DNA of 15,773 bases, from positions 1-15,773 of the forward strand of contig RXOD01005123.1 in NCBI GenBank assembly GCA_005223375.1, written 5' to 3'. How positions within the stretch are numbered: position 1 is the stretch's first letter; every line of letters begins with the position of its first letter. Below, one piece after another: positions 8,801 through 15,773 of the stretch. The translations under genes were made by a program, and so were the position numbers. The notes beneath the pieces were generated by a model. It was not told the origin of the DNA. It did not search any database and saw only the letters and a list, made by a program, of their open reading frames with translations. The stretch comes from Amoebophrya sp. AT5.2 (lineage: Eukaryota > Sar > Dinophyceae > Syndiniales > Amoebophryaceae).

Positions 8801-11470
8801 CTACCAACGCTTCGGTCCTCGACGAGCTGGAGAAGGGAACGGGCGAGGGCACCAAAAACCTATCCTCCAAGGTGACGCTCGACGGCGAAACGAAGGACGT
8901 CCTCTTCGCGAAGTATCCGTGTTCGCTGGTATTGAGGACGAAGTGGCGAAGAGCACGCATCTATCTGGTGAAAAAGAGGAAGGAGGCCCACAGTGAAGAG
9001 GAGATCGAAAGGATGCGCGAAAAAATCTTCCACGTGCCGTTCAGGTCCGGCGGGGGAACTGCCGCTGAAGGGGAAGGAGGCGCGGGGAACGACGTGTACA
9101 AGGTCCAGCAACGATTTACGAATCGGCTTCTGGACCAGCGCAAATACTGGTTTGTGCACTCCTTCACGAAAGAAAACTACAATTGCAATTTCGGAAGTAG
9201 TCAGGAGGAGCTGGCGAGCGCCCCGGCTTGGGTTCATGTCAAGAAAGGAAAGCGGATTGCGCCCGGCCCAGAGACGGACGCACTGCTGGAGAGGATCAGA
9301 AAGCAGTACCGTGCCGCGCAGAGTAAAGCAAAGATAGAGAAGAAAACCGAGAGCGAGAAAATAGCGGAGGCACTTGCTCACGAAGGGCGCGAAAAATCAT
9401 GCGCAGCGCCGGCGTCGAAAAATGAGGTCGATGCGCAGGCGCAGCAATCACAACCTCCAGACGCAGCAAAGTCGTCTGTGCCTTCCTCCTCGTCGTCGTC
9501 GTTCCTCGATGCGACATCGGGGGGCGGCGACTTATCCCCGCCCGCGGAACCGCCTGCGAAGCGAGCGAAGGTTGTGGAGGAACAGGAACCCGTGGCAGAG
9601 GAGACAAAACGAAAGGACTCGAAGATGAACGCATCAAGTTCCTTCAGAGAAAACAAGAAGCTCGACGATGCGGCGTTTGAACGATGGCTCGCGCGGTTCA
9701 AGGGCGACTGTCGACGTCTTTCGCCTGGGCAAAGGAGGGACCAGAACGAGGGCCATCATTTGGCCCACCTCGACAGGTCGCAGTTCGTCTCCACGGCCGC
9801 CGAGCGCCAGCGAGCTATCCGCCGCATTGCAGAGGCAGGGCTCGACGCTACTCCTACAACACCAGCGCAGCCGGAAAGAGAGCGTCGGCTTCTCTCTTTC
9901 ACTGATCTCGGCGAGTTCAGGTGCCACGACTTGATTCTGACGGAGTTGCACTGCCGCAACACTGCCGACCAGCGAGTCTCCTGCAGCGTCCGCAGCGACA
10001 CCAGCCTAGAGAACCTCGCGGAAATGCTGATGCGCCTTAAACTTACGACTCGCGCGCCCGCTGCCTCCGCCTTCCCCACGCTGGAGGTACCCGACCCGCT
10101 CTCCCAAAACCAGACCGCGCCGATCTTCCTCACCCTCGAGTCGGTGGTGAGGAAGCACCGCCACACCCACGTCGGCGAACGGGTGAGCTTCCTGACGACC
10201 GACCTGGACACAGCACTGCTGCAGAAGTTTTCGTCCGTGCGAAATACTGCGCAACAGTTCCCGGGCGCGCGAACCAAAGAGCAGAGGAACCATCTCTGGA
10301 GAAATTGGGCGAAGGTGGGTTGCAAGCCCTTGATCGACAAGCAGGTGCAGTTTGACGCGCGGACGGGATTCGGGAGTAGTAAGCGCATGATGCGGGGGGA
10401 GAAGGGGGCATGGGGGAAGCGGGCGCCGTCCTATTTCCACTGGACGAACAACGTGCACGCACCGTTGCAGCCGCGCAGCCACCTACCGGCGCTAGACATC
10501 CAGAAAGTGCCGGCGCTGGCGGGTAAACAGTCCTGGTACCGGTTTGGGCCGGTGAAGAACAAAGTATGGGAGCGAGCGTACCAGAGGATGCCATACCATT
10601 GCGATAAATGCAAGAAGGCCATCGAGCCGGAGAAAATTCTAAAGGGGCAGGCGTGCTGGGGAAATTTTGGCGGGTTGGGCGGCACCTGGGCTGGCGTGGA
10701 CGCGAGCGCGCGGCCTGGGGTGGACTTCGTGCAGTCGTCGTACATGTGGGAAAACTGGCTATGTCGCCAGTGCAAAGCGATCGCGTACTAAACTCAACCT
10801 CCTGGCGCTTTTCGAGTTCTGTTGGTTTTCTAGCGGTAGAGTCGATGCATTGAGTAAACATTTTTGGATGGCTTACTTTCTCTTTCTCCACTGAGTAATT
10901 GCTACACCTTTGATTTCGTTTGCACACGACTTCTCCTTCGGATACAGGCCCAACTCGCAGATTACGTGGAATTTGTGGAGGGCGAACGATACGTACGGTG
11001 CGCAAAAAAAGGCTCGGCAGCTCGCACTCACCGGAGCACCGAGTGAAAACACCAGACAAGCAGCTCGGCGCTTTTTCCTGGGGCAGGCCCCGAGGCCGAG
11101 CCATGTAGGAGAAGAAGCATCGACCGTGGTCGTGGCGCCTGCAGCTTCCTGCATCGAGTCGCGGCCCTCTCCGGATGAGGTTGGCGGGGAACCGGGGGGG
11201 ACTTCGCCAGCCGTCAGCTGTGCAAGCGGGACGACAACTGCCGTCCCTACCAAGGAAACCCCAGTGACGTCTCTTGCTACCGAACCAAGCGGGGCGGCAA
11301 CATCTGCAGATACAACTCTTCTAGTGGAAAAGCCTGCTGGTGCTCGTGCTAGTGCTGCCGTTGCGAAAGAAGACGTCGCCGTTCCTGTTCCGCCAGACGG
11401 CACTGCAGGGCTTTATCCTGTACGGATGAAACGATCAAAATCGTTCGAGGAAAGTCTCGACAGCTTGTAA
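2884..11470 (+). CDS. Giant low-complexity, probably nuclear protein of unknown family (about 2,716 aa)
   Basis: Four exons are read: 2884-3040, 3164-3556, 3707-10784 and 10948-11470, all joined in phase by GT-AG introns. The ATG at 2884 has a good context (AAGATGG). I do not recognise the family. The first 240 residues look structured (WAPPSGWEEKEKNPKY; later SYDFFFYLLDYDKEMAEKWF). A disordered part follows, with an acidic Ser tract near residues 390-420. Residues about 465-545 (rich in DDFDPVLDADFDDFY) and 1111-1298 look folded. A charged coiled coil lies near 1010-1050. Basic motifs KPAKRRKLEV (about 1640) and PPAKRAKV (about 2132) resemble the c-Myc type nuclear signal, so a nuclear location is inferred. 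Near the C terminus are C2482xxC2485 and C2536xxC2539, which could bind zinc. The tail from 2575 is disordered. If the last intron is not real, the protein ends at 10791 with 2,544 residues. Confidence 0.8.
3041..3163 (+). other. Intron 1 of giant gene
   Basis: This is a 123-bp GT-AG intron. Donor TACAACG|GTACTG, acceptor CTCCACCAG|GTAGAT; phase 1 is kept and the split codon is G|GT (Gly), joining LLKKLPYNG to RYFTKGDAFAAM. The unspliced frame runs on only to a stop at 3115-3117. The tetranucleotide GGTA is present across both splice junctions. Confidence 0.85.
3557..3706 (+). other. Intron 2 of giant gene
   Basis: This is a 150-bp GT-AG intron. Donor CTGAAAG|GTAGAA, acceptor CTGCTTCAG|ACGACG; phase 1 is kept and codon G|AC (Asp) is rebuilt, joining KVFTGPLK to DDGEPRYRSTPVSYDF. 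Unspliced, the upstream frame stops at 3565-3567. The next AG upstream (3680-3681) would put the third exon in the wrong phase. Confidence 0.78.
10785..10947 (+). other. Intron 3 of giant gene, containing the apparent stop codon
   Basis: This is a proposed 163-bp GT-AG intron. Donor GCGATCGC|GTACTA, acceptor CGGATACAG|GCCCAA; phase 2 is kept and codon GC|G (Ala) is rebuilt, joining CRQCKAIA to PNSQITWNLWRAND. It rests on three points: the downstream open frame (to 11470) has no ATG until 11427, the phase fits exactly, and the donor starts GTAC as in most other introns here. If it is wrong, translation ends at TAA 10789-10791. Confidence 0.65.
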
Positions 11471-11495
11471 GTTACAGTAGCTGAAGAAATGAGTA

Positions 11496-11569
11496 GCACA
11501 GTTTGAATCCGATGTGATGAGCAGGTCTGAATGAGTTGCATAGCTTGAATCCGATAGTTCTGAATGGTG
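11496..11569. repeat. Imperfect direct duplication
   Basis: GCACAGTTTGAATCCGAT (11496-11513) returns as GCATAGCTTGAATCCGAT (11538-11555). Both copies are followed by TCTGAATG, at 11526 and 11559. The first copy has extra bases between the two parts. It lies just after the stop codon of the giant gene, in its presumed 3' UTR. Confidence 0.7.
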
Positions 11570-11755
11570 AACTAGAACGAAAATGAAACCGGAAGTGGAT
11601 TTTTGTTTTTTCTCCCGCTAAAAAAGCGGAGCCCTTGGTTTACGATTTCTTACTGGTGATGCAGAAGTGAAGGGTTTTGGCCAGTTTCGACCAGAAGGCT
11701 GAGGCTACGCTCTACGTTTGCAGATTCACATACTCGATGAAAAATAAAACTAAAG

Positions 11756-11781
11756 CGTATAGCTCGATGAAAAGTAAAGGA
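11756..11781. repeat. Dispersed 25-bp repeat, copy 1
   Basis: CGTATAGCTCGATGAAAAG followed by TAAAGGA is nearly identical to 13096-13120, which differs by one substitution (T to G), one altered base and a one-base deletion. A shorter related piece, ACTCGATGAAAAATAAA, lies just upstream at 11732-11748. Confidence 0.65.
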
Positions 11782-11921
11782 ACCTGGAGGAGAAGAGTTA
11801 GAGCGCGGAGAATTGAGTTTGAGGACCATGAAGTAGTGTTTGTTGTACTTGTAGGCTGTACGTGCTTAGGGATGAAGCGTCAACTTCCCCGCCTTGTTTT
11901 TCGCCAGGTCGTGCGGAAGAG

Positions 11922-12365
11922 ATGGGGAAAGGCATGGCACTTAGTGACATTTTGCGCGTTCGTTCCTCGACAAGAAGGGGCGCGGTAACATCAACACACG
12001 TGCCCGGACCACGCGATCTCCTTCAGGCGGTGACGTGTATCGCGGTCAGAGGATACTCGCCAGCCAGTTGCGCCTCGGGCGCTATGCGGCGCGCTGGGCG
12101 GTCTTTCGTCGTCTACCTGGGGCTTGATGCATCTACTCGCTTGCCTTCCTATTTTGAAAGTTCTAGGTCCGCGACTTATCTGCGAGTGCGACAGTGTCGG
12201 ACGTTATCAATTATTGCAATTCCATTCTTATTGCGGATGCTGCTACCACTTTTTATATGTACATCGCCGCCTCCCTTGGCTGGAATAAGTAGAGTAGACG
12301 CAACGCTACTTGCAAAGATAGTTATTTCTTCACTCGGTACAACTACATCAACCGGACCACGATAA
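11922..12365 (+). CDS. Doubtful open frame, 147 codons
   Basis: An ATG at 11922 (GAGATGGGG, good context) opens a frame reading MGKGMALSDILRVRSSTRRG and stopping at 12363-12365. A hydrophobic segment (IIAIPFLLRMLLPLFI) lies late in it. I recognise no domain. A possible donor GTAACA at 11986 would end the exon after about 22 codons. Composition is less GC-rich and less charged than in the sure genes of this window. It may be the first exon of a gene continuing into the P-loop frame at 12293-12811, a chance frame, or decayed coding sequence. Confidence 0.25.
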   Translation: MGKGMALSDILRVRSSTRRGAVTSTHVPGPRDLLQAVTCIAVRGYSPASCASGAMRRAGRSFVVYLGLDASTRLPSYFESSRSATYLRVRQCRTLSIIAIPFLLRMLLPLFICTSPPPLAGISRVDATLLAKIVISSLGTTTSTGPR

Positions 12366-12811
12366 AGACACTAACCAGCGAAACAGCTGCCGCTGCGGGA
12401 GCCGGGACCCCCGCCACTCGCAACGATTCCTTGACTCCGACGCAGCGCGAAAAGTATGAGCGGCAGACGTCTTGCGCCGAGAAGAACTCGAAGGAGACCG
12501 CGAAGGCTGGGGCAGCCAGTGCGGAACTTGTGTCGCACAGTGTGCACGTTCCGAGCGTGGTTTTCTGCGGCGGGCAGTCGGCCGGCAAGTCGCGCACTGT
12601 GGACGCCGCGGCAGGGCGGCAATGCAAGATAGCACGCCCGCGCCGCGCCTGCGGCCTCGCCGGCTTCGCGCGCGGCGCGCGGCCGCTTTCGCTTTTTTTT
12701 TATCTTCTTGCTTTTTTTTTATGTTGGCGCTGGGGGTCCCTTGTGCTCCTTCTTCGTGCTTGCGCGGTTTCGGTCACTTGTGATCCCCGTTCCTTCCCCG
12801 CTGCTTTTTAG
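12293..12811 (+). pseudogene. Orphan dynamin-like P-loop fragment
   Basis: The frame has no stop from 12293 to 12811. It reads a charged Ala/Thr-rich stretch (LTPTQREKYERQTSCAEKN) and then VPSVVFCGGQSAGKS with RTVDAAAG after it (P-loop codons 12569-12592). GxQSxGKS is the G1 signature of the dynamin family of membrane-remodelling GTPases. What follows does not look like a dynamin GTPase domain: the sequence becomes very GC-rich, then poly-T, and I see no G2 Thr region, no DxPG and no TKxD before the next gene at 13817. It is thus either a broken copy, the end of an exon whose partner I cannot find, or a chance P-loop. No in-frame ATG is seen before the motif. Confidence 0.3.
12691..12724. repeat. 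Paired poly-T runs
   Basis: GCTTTTTTTTTAT (12691-12703) is followed by GCTTTTTTTTTATG (12710-12723). A third, similar CTTTTTTTTTTTTATG lies at 13161-13175. The pair directly follows a stretch made almost only of G and C (12625-12685), an abrupt composition change. Confidence 0.6.
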
Positions 12812-12958
12812 GGTGGGGTTGCTCCGGAAGATGCGAAGCCTCCCTTCGGATTTTATTGCGCTAGTCGTTCAGTATGGTTTGCCAACTTATTGCTCTGCTG
12901 CGCAACAGGTAGAGGCTGGCGCTCAAGCAACGCCAAAGCCAGGGGAGCTTGGGCTTGG

Positions 12959-13026
12959 CTGCAGCTTATGACTTCTCTTAAGCTTAGACTCTCTGCAGCT
13001 TAGCCTAAGTGACTTAAGCCTAATTT
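12959..13026. repeat. 34-bp imperfect tandem duplication with CTTAAGC palindromes
   Basis: CTGCAGCTTA occurs at 12959 and again at 12993. Each copy is followed after some 10 bp by CTTAAGC (12977 and 13013). Within the second copy, TTAGCCTAAGT and ACTTAAGCCTAA form an imperfect inverted repeat (13000-13023). Confidence 0.6.
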
Positions 13027-13095
13027 TCGAGCCATTAGCGTTCCGCTTCCGACCGCGTGGCGCCGCGCGCAGCCCGCAAATTCCAGAAGCCGTGA

Positions 13096-13120
13096 CGTAT
13101 AGCTCGAGGAAAATAAAGGA
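13096..13120. repeat. Dispersed 25-bp repeat, copy 2
   Basis: CGTATAGCTCGAGGAAAA followed by TAAAGGA. It matches 11756-11781 at 1.3 kb distance with few differences, which is more than expected by chance in a window of this size. No transposon ends are seen around either copy. Confidence 0.65.
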
Positions 13121-13248
13121 AAGAAGTAGCGCGCTCGAGAACTACTCACATTCAATTTTACTTTTTTTTTTTATGACTCTGTGTATGTGTTGTAGAAGAG
13201 GGCGCTTGCGCGAAAGTCAGGATGACTTTACAGCCACAGAGTGATGGA

Positions 13249-13306
13249 GCGCTTTCGCTACAGCCGATCACACTGAAAGCGCATTGCTCTTCCCATAATT
13301 GTGATC
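13249..13306. repeat. Two overlapping inverted repeats
   Basis: GCGCTTTC (13249-13256) pairs with GAAAGCGC (13275-13282), and GATCACA (13266-13272) pairs with TGTGATC (13300-13306). The two interlock, so in RNA they would be mutually exclusive hairpins or a pseudoknot-like fold. No known RNA family was recognised. Confidence 0.45.
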
Positions 13307-13483
13307 CGCTGCACCTGCAGCCGACTCATTGATGTGTTGCTCGTGTAGAGGAGGGCCTCTCGATGAAAAAAAAACTTCGCTGCAAACATTTGATCTTCGT
13401 GGTTCATTGTTGCCGATCTCTAGTACGTGACGATTTATTCATGATCAAGGTGTCATGCTTGAATTTGTTTTTGTGCCAGCAGA

Positions 13484-13647
13484 TGAAGAGGCGCGCTCGT
13501 CTTTCTTCACGAACAGGATTCGGGTTGCCCTTGGTGGAAGATAGAACGTGTGACAAACACAAAGACCGGGCGCCATACGTTGATAGAAGGCAAGATATCT
13601 TTGCGGAACTCCAAGTCATTCATTTTATCGGCGACTCGAAGTTGTAG
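13484..13647 (+). CDS. Possible short exon or small open frame
   Basis: From an acceptor-like GTGCCAGCAG (ending at 13483) an ATG-initiated frame of 54 residues runs to TAG at 13645-13647. It reads MKRRARLSSRTGFGLPLVED and ends IHFIGDSKL. Its balanced, charged composition is more protein-like than its surroundings, but no family is recognised. It may be the last exon of a gene whose earlier part lies in 11900-12910 (a CAACAG|GTAGAG site at 12904-12914 could be a donor), or a chance frame. Confidence 0.25.
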
Positions 13648-13710
13648 ATACTGGCTGTTCTTGCGGTAGCGATTATTTTCATCTACCTAGAATTGCAGTG
13701 ACTGCTCTTT

Positions 13711-13753
13711 GTTTTCAGCTGCTGAATCGAAGGAATTAAGTACATATAAAAAG
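13711..13753 (+). promoter_or_regulatory. Possible 5' processing/promoter signals of the helicase gene
   Basis: A pyrimidine-rich stretch ending in TTTTCAG (AG at 13717-13718) makes a good splice acceptor with no cis donor or coding sequence assigned to it. In dinoflagellates mRNAs receive a trans-spliced leader at such sites, so this may be the 5' end of the mature mRNA. Alternatively, TATAAAAAG at 13745-13753 could be a TATA-like element. Both readings are inference. Confidence 0.35.
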
Positions 13754-13782
13754 CTGCAATTAATATTTTTGTTTCCTTGGCG

Positions 13783-13956
13783 ATGGATTCCACCGTTTTA
13801 AACGAGTACGACATTCATGATGGCGTCTCCCTCCCAGCATCGGATAAAGCCGCTCCGGAAGAGCAGGATCCGTTTGGACCGCGACGCGCGCGATCATATA
13901 CTCGAACTCGTTCGCGCCAGCCGCGCTGCCCGCGGCGAGAAGGTGCCTACCGGTAG
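13783..13956 (+). other. Overlapping upstream open frame ahead of helicase start
   Basis: ATG 13783 has a strong context (GGCGATGG) and opens a 57-codon frame, reading MDSTVLNEYDIHDGV, that overlaps the helicase start in another frame and stops at 13954-13956. If it is in the mRNA, ribosomes would meet it 34 nt before the helicase ATG, so it could lower helicase translation. Alternatively, it is the true N terminus and an unseen splice or frameshift joins it to the helicase frame. Confidence 0.35.
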
Positions 13957-15773
13957 TGGACGCGACACCATAAGCACAACGAAGGACGGATCGACGTTGC
14001 TCTCGGACAAACAGCAGCGTGCGGCGCAACGAGATGAGGAGCGCAGGGACCGGAGGCTGCTGCGCGAGCTTCACCGCGAGGCGGAAACCTGGGCCCTCGA
14101 GGAGGAGAGGAAGGCGAAAAGACAGCAGTTAGACGCGCAGGCGCGCGTAGCCGCGATTCTCGGGTCGAGCGCCGCGAAGGCCGGTAGTACGTCGGAGAAA
14201 AGCGGAACTGCGAAGGCAAACAAGAAGCAGTTGAAGAGCAGTTGCGCGCCGGCCGCTGGGGGCGCCACCGTTTCGGGAGAGGACGACGAAGCGCACGTAC
14301 AGGGTGGACCGAACGGTGCGCCGACCGCCGGTCCGGCAAAACCGAATAAAGAGTCGCCCTTCGGTCGCGGCGGACTTTTCGACGGGTCGAGCTCGACGTT
14401 TCTCACGGACACGACCGGGCGGGGTCTCTCCGACACGGGCGCTCTCGGGTTGACCCGCGGGCCGATAAACATTTTCGGGAAGCCGACGACGGAGAAAATC
14501 GCGGACGCGCTGACCCACGCTGGCTTTCGGGTGACTGCCGGCGCTGCGAAAATCAAGGAAAGCGTCCGGCTGCGGCTAGCCTTGCATCAAAGCGAAAAAA
14601 ACGCAAATAAGCCGGGTGTAGTGGTGGTGTTCAGTCGCAGCAAGGGACTGGAAGAGCTGTTGAAACTGGGGAGAAGCAAGCTTGCGGCCAAGGGCCTGAA
14701 GTACGCAAGCGTAGGGGGAAAAGCCTTGGTGTCGGATGACGACCTGCTTGACCTGACAGACGACGCGACCGCCGTGTTCGCGTCGTCGGCAGACGCCATC
14801 AACGGGAACGCGGCGCCGGCAGGGGGCGGGGAAAAGGTCGTGAAGGAAAAAAAAGACAAGAAGGAGAAAAAAGCGGCCAGGGAAGACGCCAAGAAGGAGA
14901 AGAAAAGCAAGAAACGGGACAAGGAGAGCAAAGAAGTGGAAGGGGAGGAGTCGCCGGCAACTCCTCGTGGCGAGAACGAATCCGGGTGTGGCTCTGCTGC
15001 GGAAGGAGATGGTGGAAGTGCTCCTGCCGAAAACAAACCCAAGAAGGACGACGACCCCGACCACCGCGTCAACAATGCCGACGACGTCAGGAGTTGTTGT
15101 CCGCGACCGGCGAGCGACGGGGCCGCAGCGATGCCCAGTGAAGCTCTACTCTCGGACGAAGAGGCAACTACAGCGGCCAAAGCGAACACGAAGAACGAAG
15201 GCGATTCGTCTGACGAGGACGACGAGCCGGGTGCGCCGCCCCTCTCGGAGGAAGAATTTCTCCGGCGGCGCGACGCGCGGTTGCGGAGCGAAACGTTGAA
15301 GGGAGCGGGCCTGACAGGAGGGAGGGACTGGTATAAAAACGGCGGTAGTTACTGCACCCCCACCAGGCGTGAAAGCGTGACGTCGAACGGCGACCGCGCG
15401 CTGGCGCATCATTTGCTCGGTATTCCCGAGCACGAGGAGTCCCAGTCTTTCGCCGACTACTCCCGGTACAACCCCTCCTTCTCCCGGCACGCGGAGGAGC
15501 TGGCGGACTACCTGAAAACGCACGAAAGGAGAGCAAACCTGCCCCCCCTTCCCGCGCACGCCAAGGTAGCGGAGATCATGAAGGCGATCAACGGCTCGCG
15601 CGTGAGCATCGTCGTCGGCGCAACGGGGAGCGGCAAAACCACACAGGTGCCGCAGTTCATTCTGGAGGACTACGGGCGGGAGATAGCGAATAGCCGGGAA
15701 TCCTTATCTTATTCTTACGGGGCGCCCCGAATTCCGAATGTAGTGATTTGCCAGCCGCGGCGGATCGCCGCCA
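13817..15773 (+). CDS. DEAH/RHA-family ATP-dependent RNA helicase, N-terminal part
   Basis: One exon stays open for 652 codons to the window edge. The helicase core begins near the end: AKVAEIMKAI, then motif I GATGSGKTTQ (residues 601-610) and motif Ia QPRRIAA (646-652). This order and spacing fits the DExH RNA helicases of the DHX29/36/57/RHA type, which move along RNA using NTP. Motif I usually reads GETGSGKTT; here Glu is Ala. The 560 or so residues before the core hold an Arg/Glu-rich coiled coil (about 65-115), a predicted folded part around residues 215-320 (GPINIFGKPTTEKIADALTH onward), a Lys/Glu tract (about 342-380) and an acidic patch (SSDEDDE). The family is firm; the exact member is not. 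ATG 13820 has a better context than 13817. Motifs II to VI lie beyond the edge. Confidence 0.88.
   Translation, partial: MMASPSQHRIKPLRKSRIRLDRDARDHILELVRASRAARGEKVPTGSGRDTISTTKDGSTLLSDKQQRAAQRDEERRDRRLLRELHREAETWALEEERKAKRQQLDAQARVAAILGSSAAKAGSTSEKSGTAKANKKQLKSSCAPAAGGATVSGEDDEAHVQGGPNGAPTAGPAKPNKESPFGRGGLFDGSSSTFLTDTTGRGLSDTGALGLTRGPINIFGKPTTEKIADALTHAGFRVTAGAAKIKESVRLRLALHQSEKNANKPGVVVVFSRSKGLEELLKLGRSKLAAKGLKYASVGGKALVSDDDLLDLTDDATAVFASSADAINGNAAPAGGGEKVVKEKKDKKEKKAAREDAKKEKKSKKRDKESKEVEGEESPATPRGENESGCGSAAEGDGGSAPAENKPKKDDDPDHRVNNADDVRSCCPRPASDGAAAMPSEALLSDEEATTAAKANTKNEGDSSDEDDEPGAPPLSEEEFLRRRDARLRSETLKGAGLTGGRDWYKNGGSYCTPTRRESVTSNGDRALAHHLLGIPEHEESQSFADYSRYNPSFSRHAEELADYLKTHERRANLPPLPAHAKVAEIMKAINGSRVSIVVGATGSGKTTQVPQFILEDYGREIANSRESLSYSYGAPRIPNVVICQPRRIAA

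Larger units (their letters stand above)
11471..13782. other. 2.3-kb stretch without a confidently supported gene
   Basis: This lies between the giant gene and the helicase gene. It holds a duplicated block at 11496-11569, a dispersed 25-bp repeat (11756 and 13096), poly-T runs ending in TTATG or TATC, a GC-rich stretch at 12625-12685, a 34-bp tandem duplication at 12959 and two nested inverted repeats at 13249-13306. Three weak coding candidates are listed separately. I could not assemble them into one gene with acceptable splice sites. The stretch may be a decayed gene, a gene with many small exons, or spacer. Confidence 0.5.

Noticed and set aside
13208..13245. U6 snRNA-like words (TGCGCGAAAG...GGATGAC, ACAGAG)
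   Set aside because: The order of the two words is reversed compared with U6 and the rest of the RNA is not present.
14071..15189. Minus-strand open frames opposite the helicase gene
   Set aside because: Their Phe/Leu/Ser-rich sequences are the complement of the Lys/Glu and Asp-rich tracts of the helicase N terminus; the sense frame carries real helicase motifs.

Overview
The window looks like nuclear DNA of a eukaryotic microbe. Genes are split by short introns (97 to 163 bp) with GT-AG ends, proteins are long and full of low-complexity Ser/Ala/Gly and acidic or Lys/Arg tracts, coding DNA is GC-rich, and every gene I can support lies on the + strand. Gene-dense, one-directional arrangement with such proteins suggests an alveolate, possibly a syndinian dinoflagellate such as Amoebophrya. 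That assignment is inference; no rRNA, tRNA or spliced-leader gene was found to confirm it.

Layout. (1) 1-300: a degenerate G-rich 15-bp minisatellite, probably inside an intron. (2) 474-1826: the 3' three exons of a J-domain (Hsp40) multi-pass membrane protein whose first exon is outside the window; the HPD motif is intact. (3) 1827-2883: gene-free spacer with a 14-bp perfect palindrome. (4) 2884-11470: a giant gene of four exons encoding about 2,716 residues. It is probably nuclear (two c-Myc-like basic motifs), has a charged coiled coil and a late pair of CxxC motifs, and belongs to no family I recognise. Its last exon is inferred from exact phase matching: the apparent TAA stop at 10789 falls in an intron. 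(5) 11471-13782: a 2.3-kb stretch with short repeats, poly-T tracts and hairpins, and only doubtful coding pieces, one with a dynamin-like P-loop (GGQSAGKS) with nothing dynamin-like after it. (6) 13817-15773: the 5' part of a DEAH/RHA-type RNA helicase gene, cut by the window edge just after motif Ia.

No shared pathway links the three solid genes (a membrane co-chaperone, an unknown nuclear protein and an RNA helicase); their proximity looks like ordinary eukaryotic gene order. The most interesting points are the orphan giant protein, the spliced terminal exon, the near-uniform GTAC donor sequence of the introns, the intronic minisatellite, and the isolated dynamin-type P-loop.
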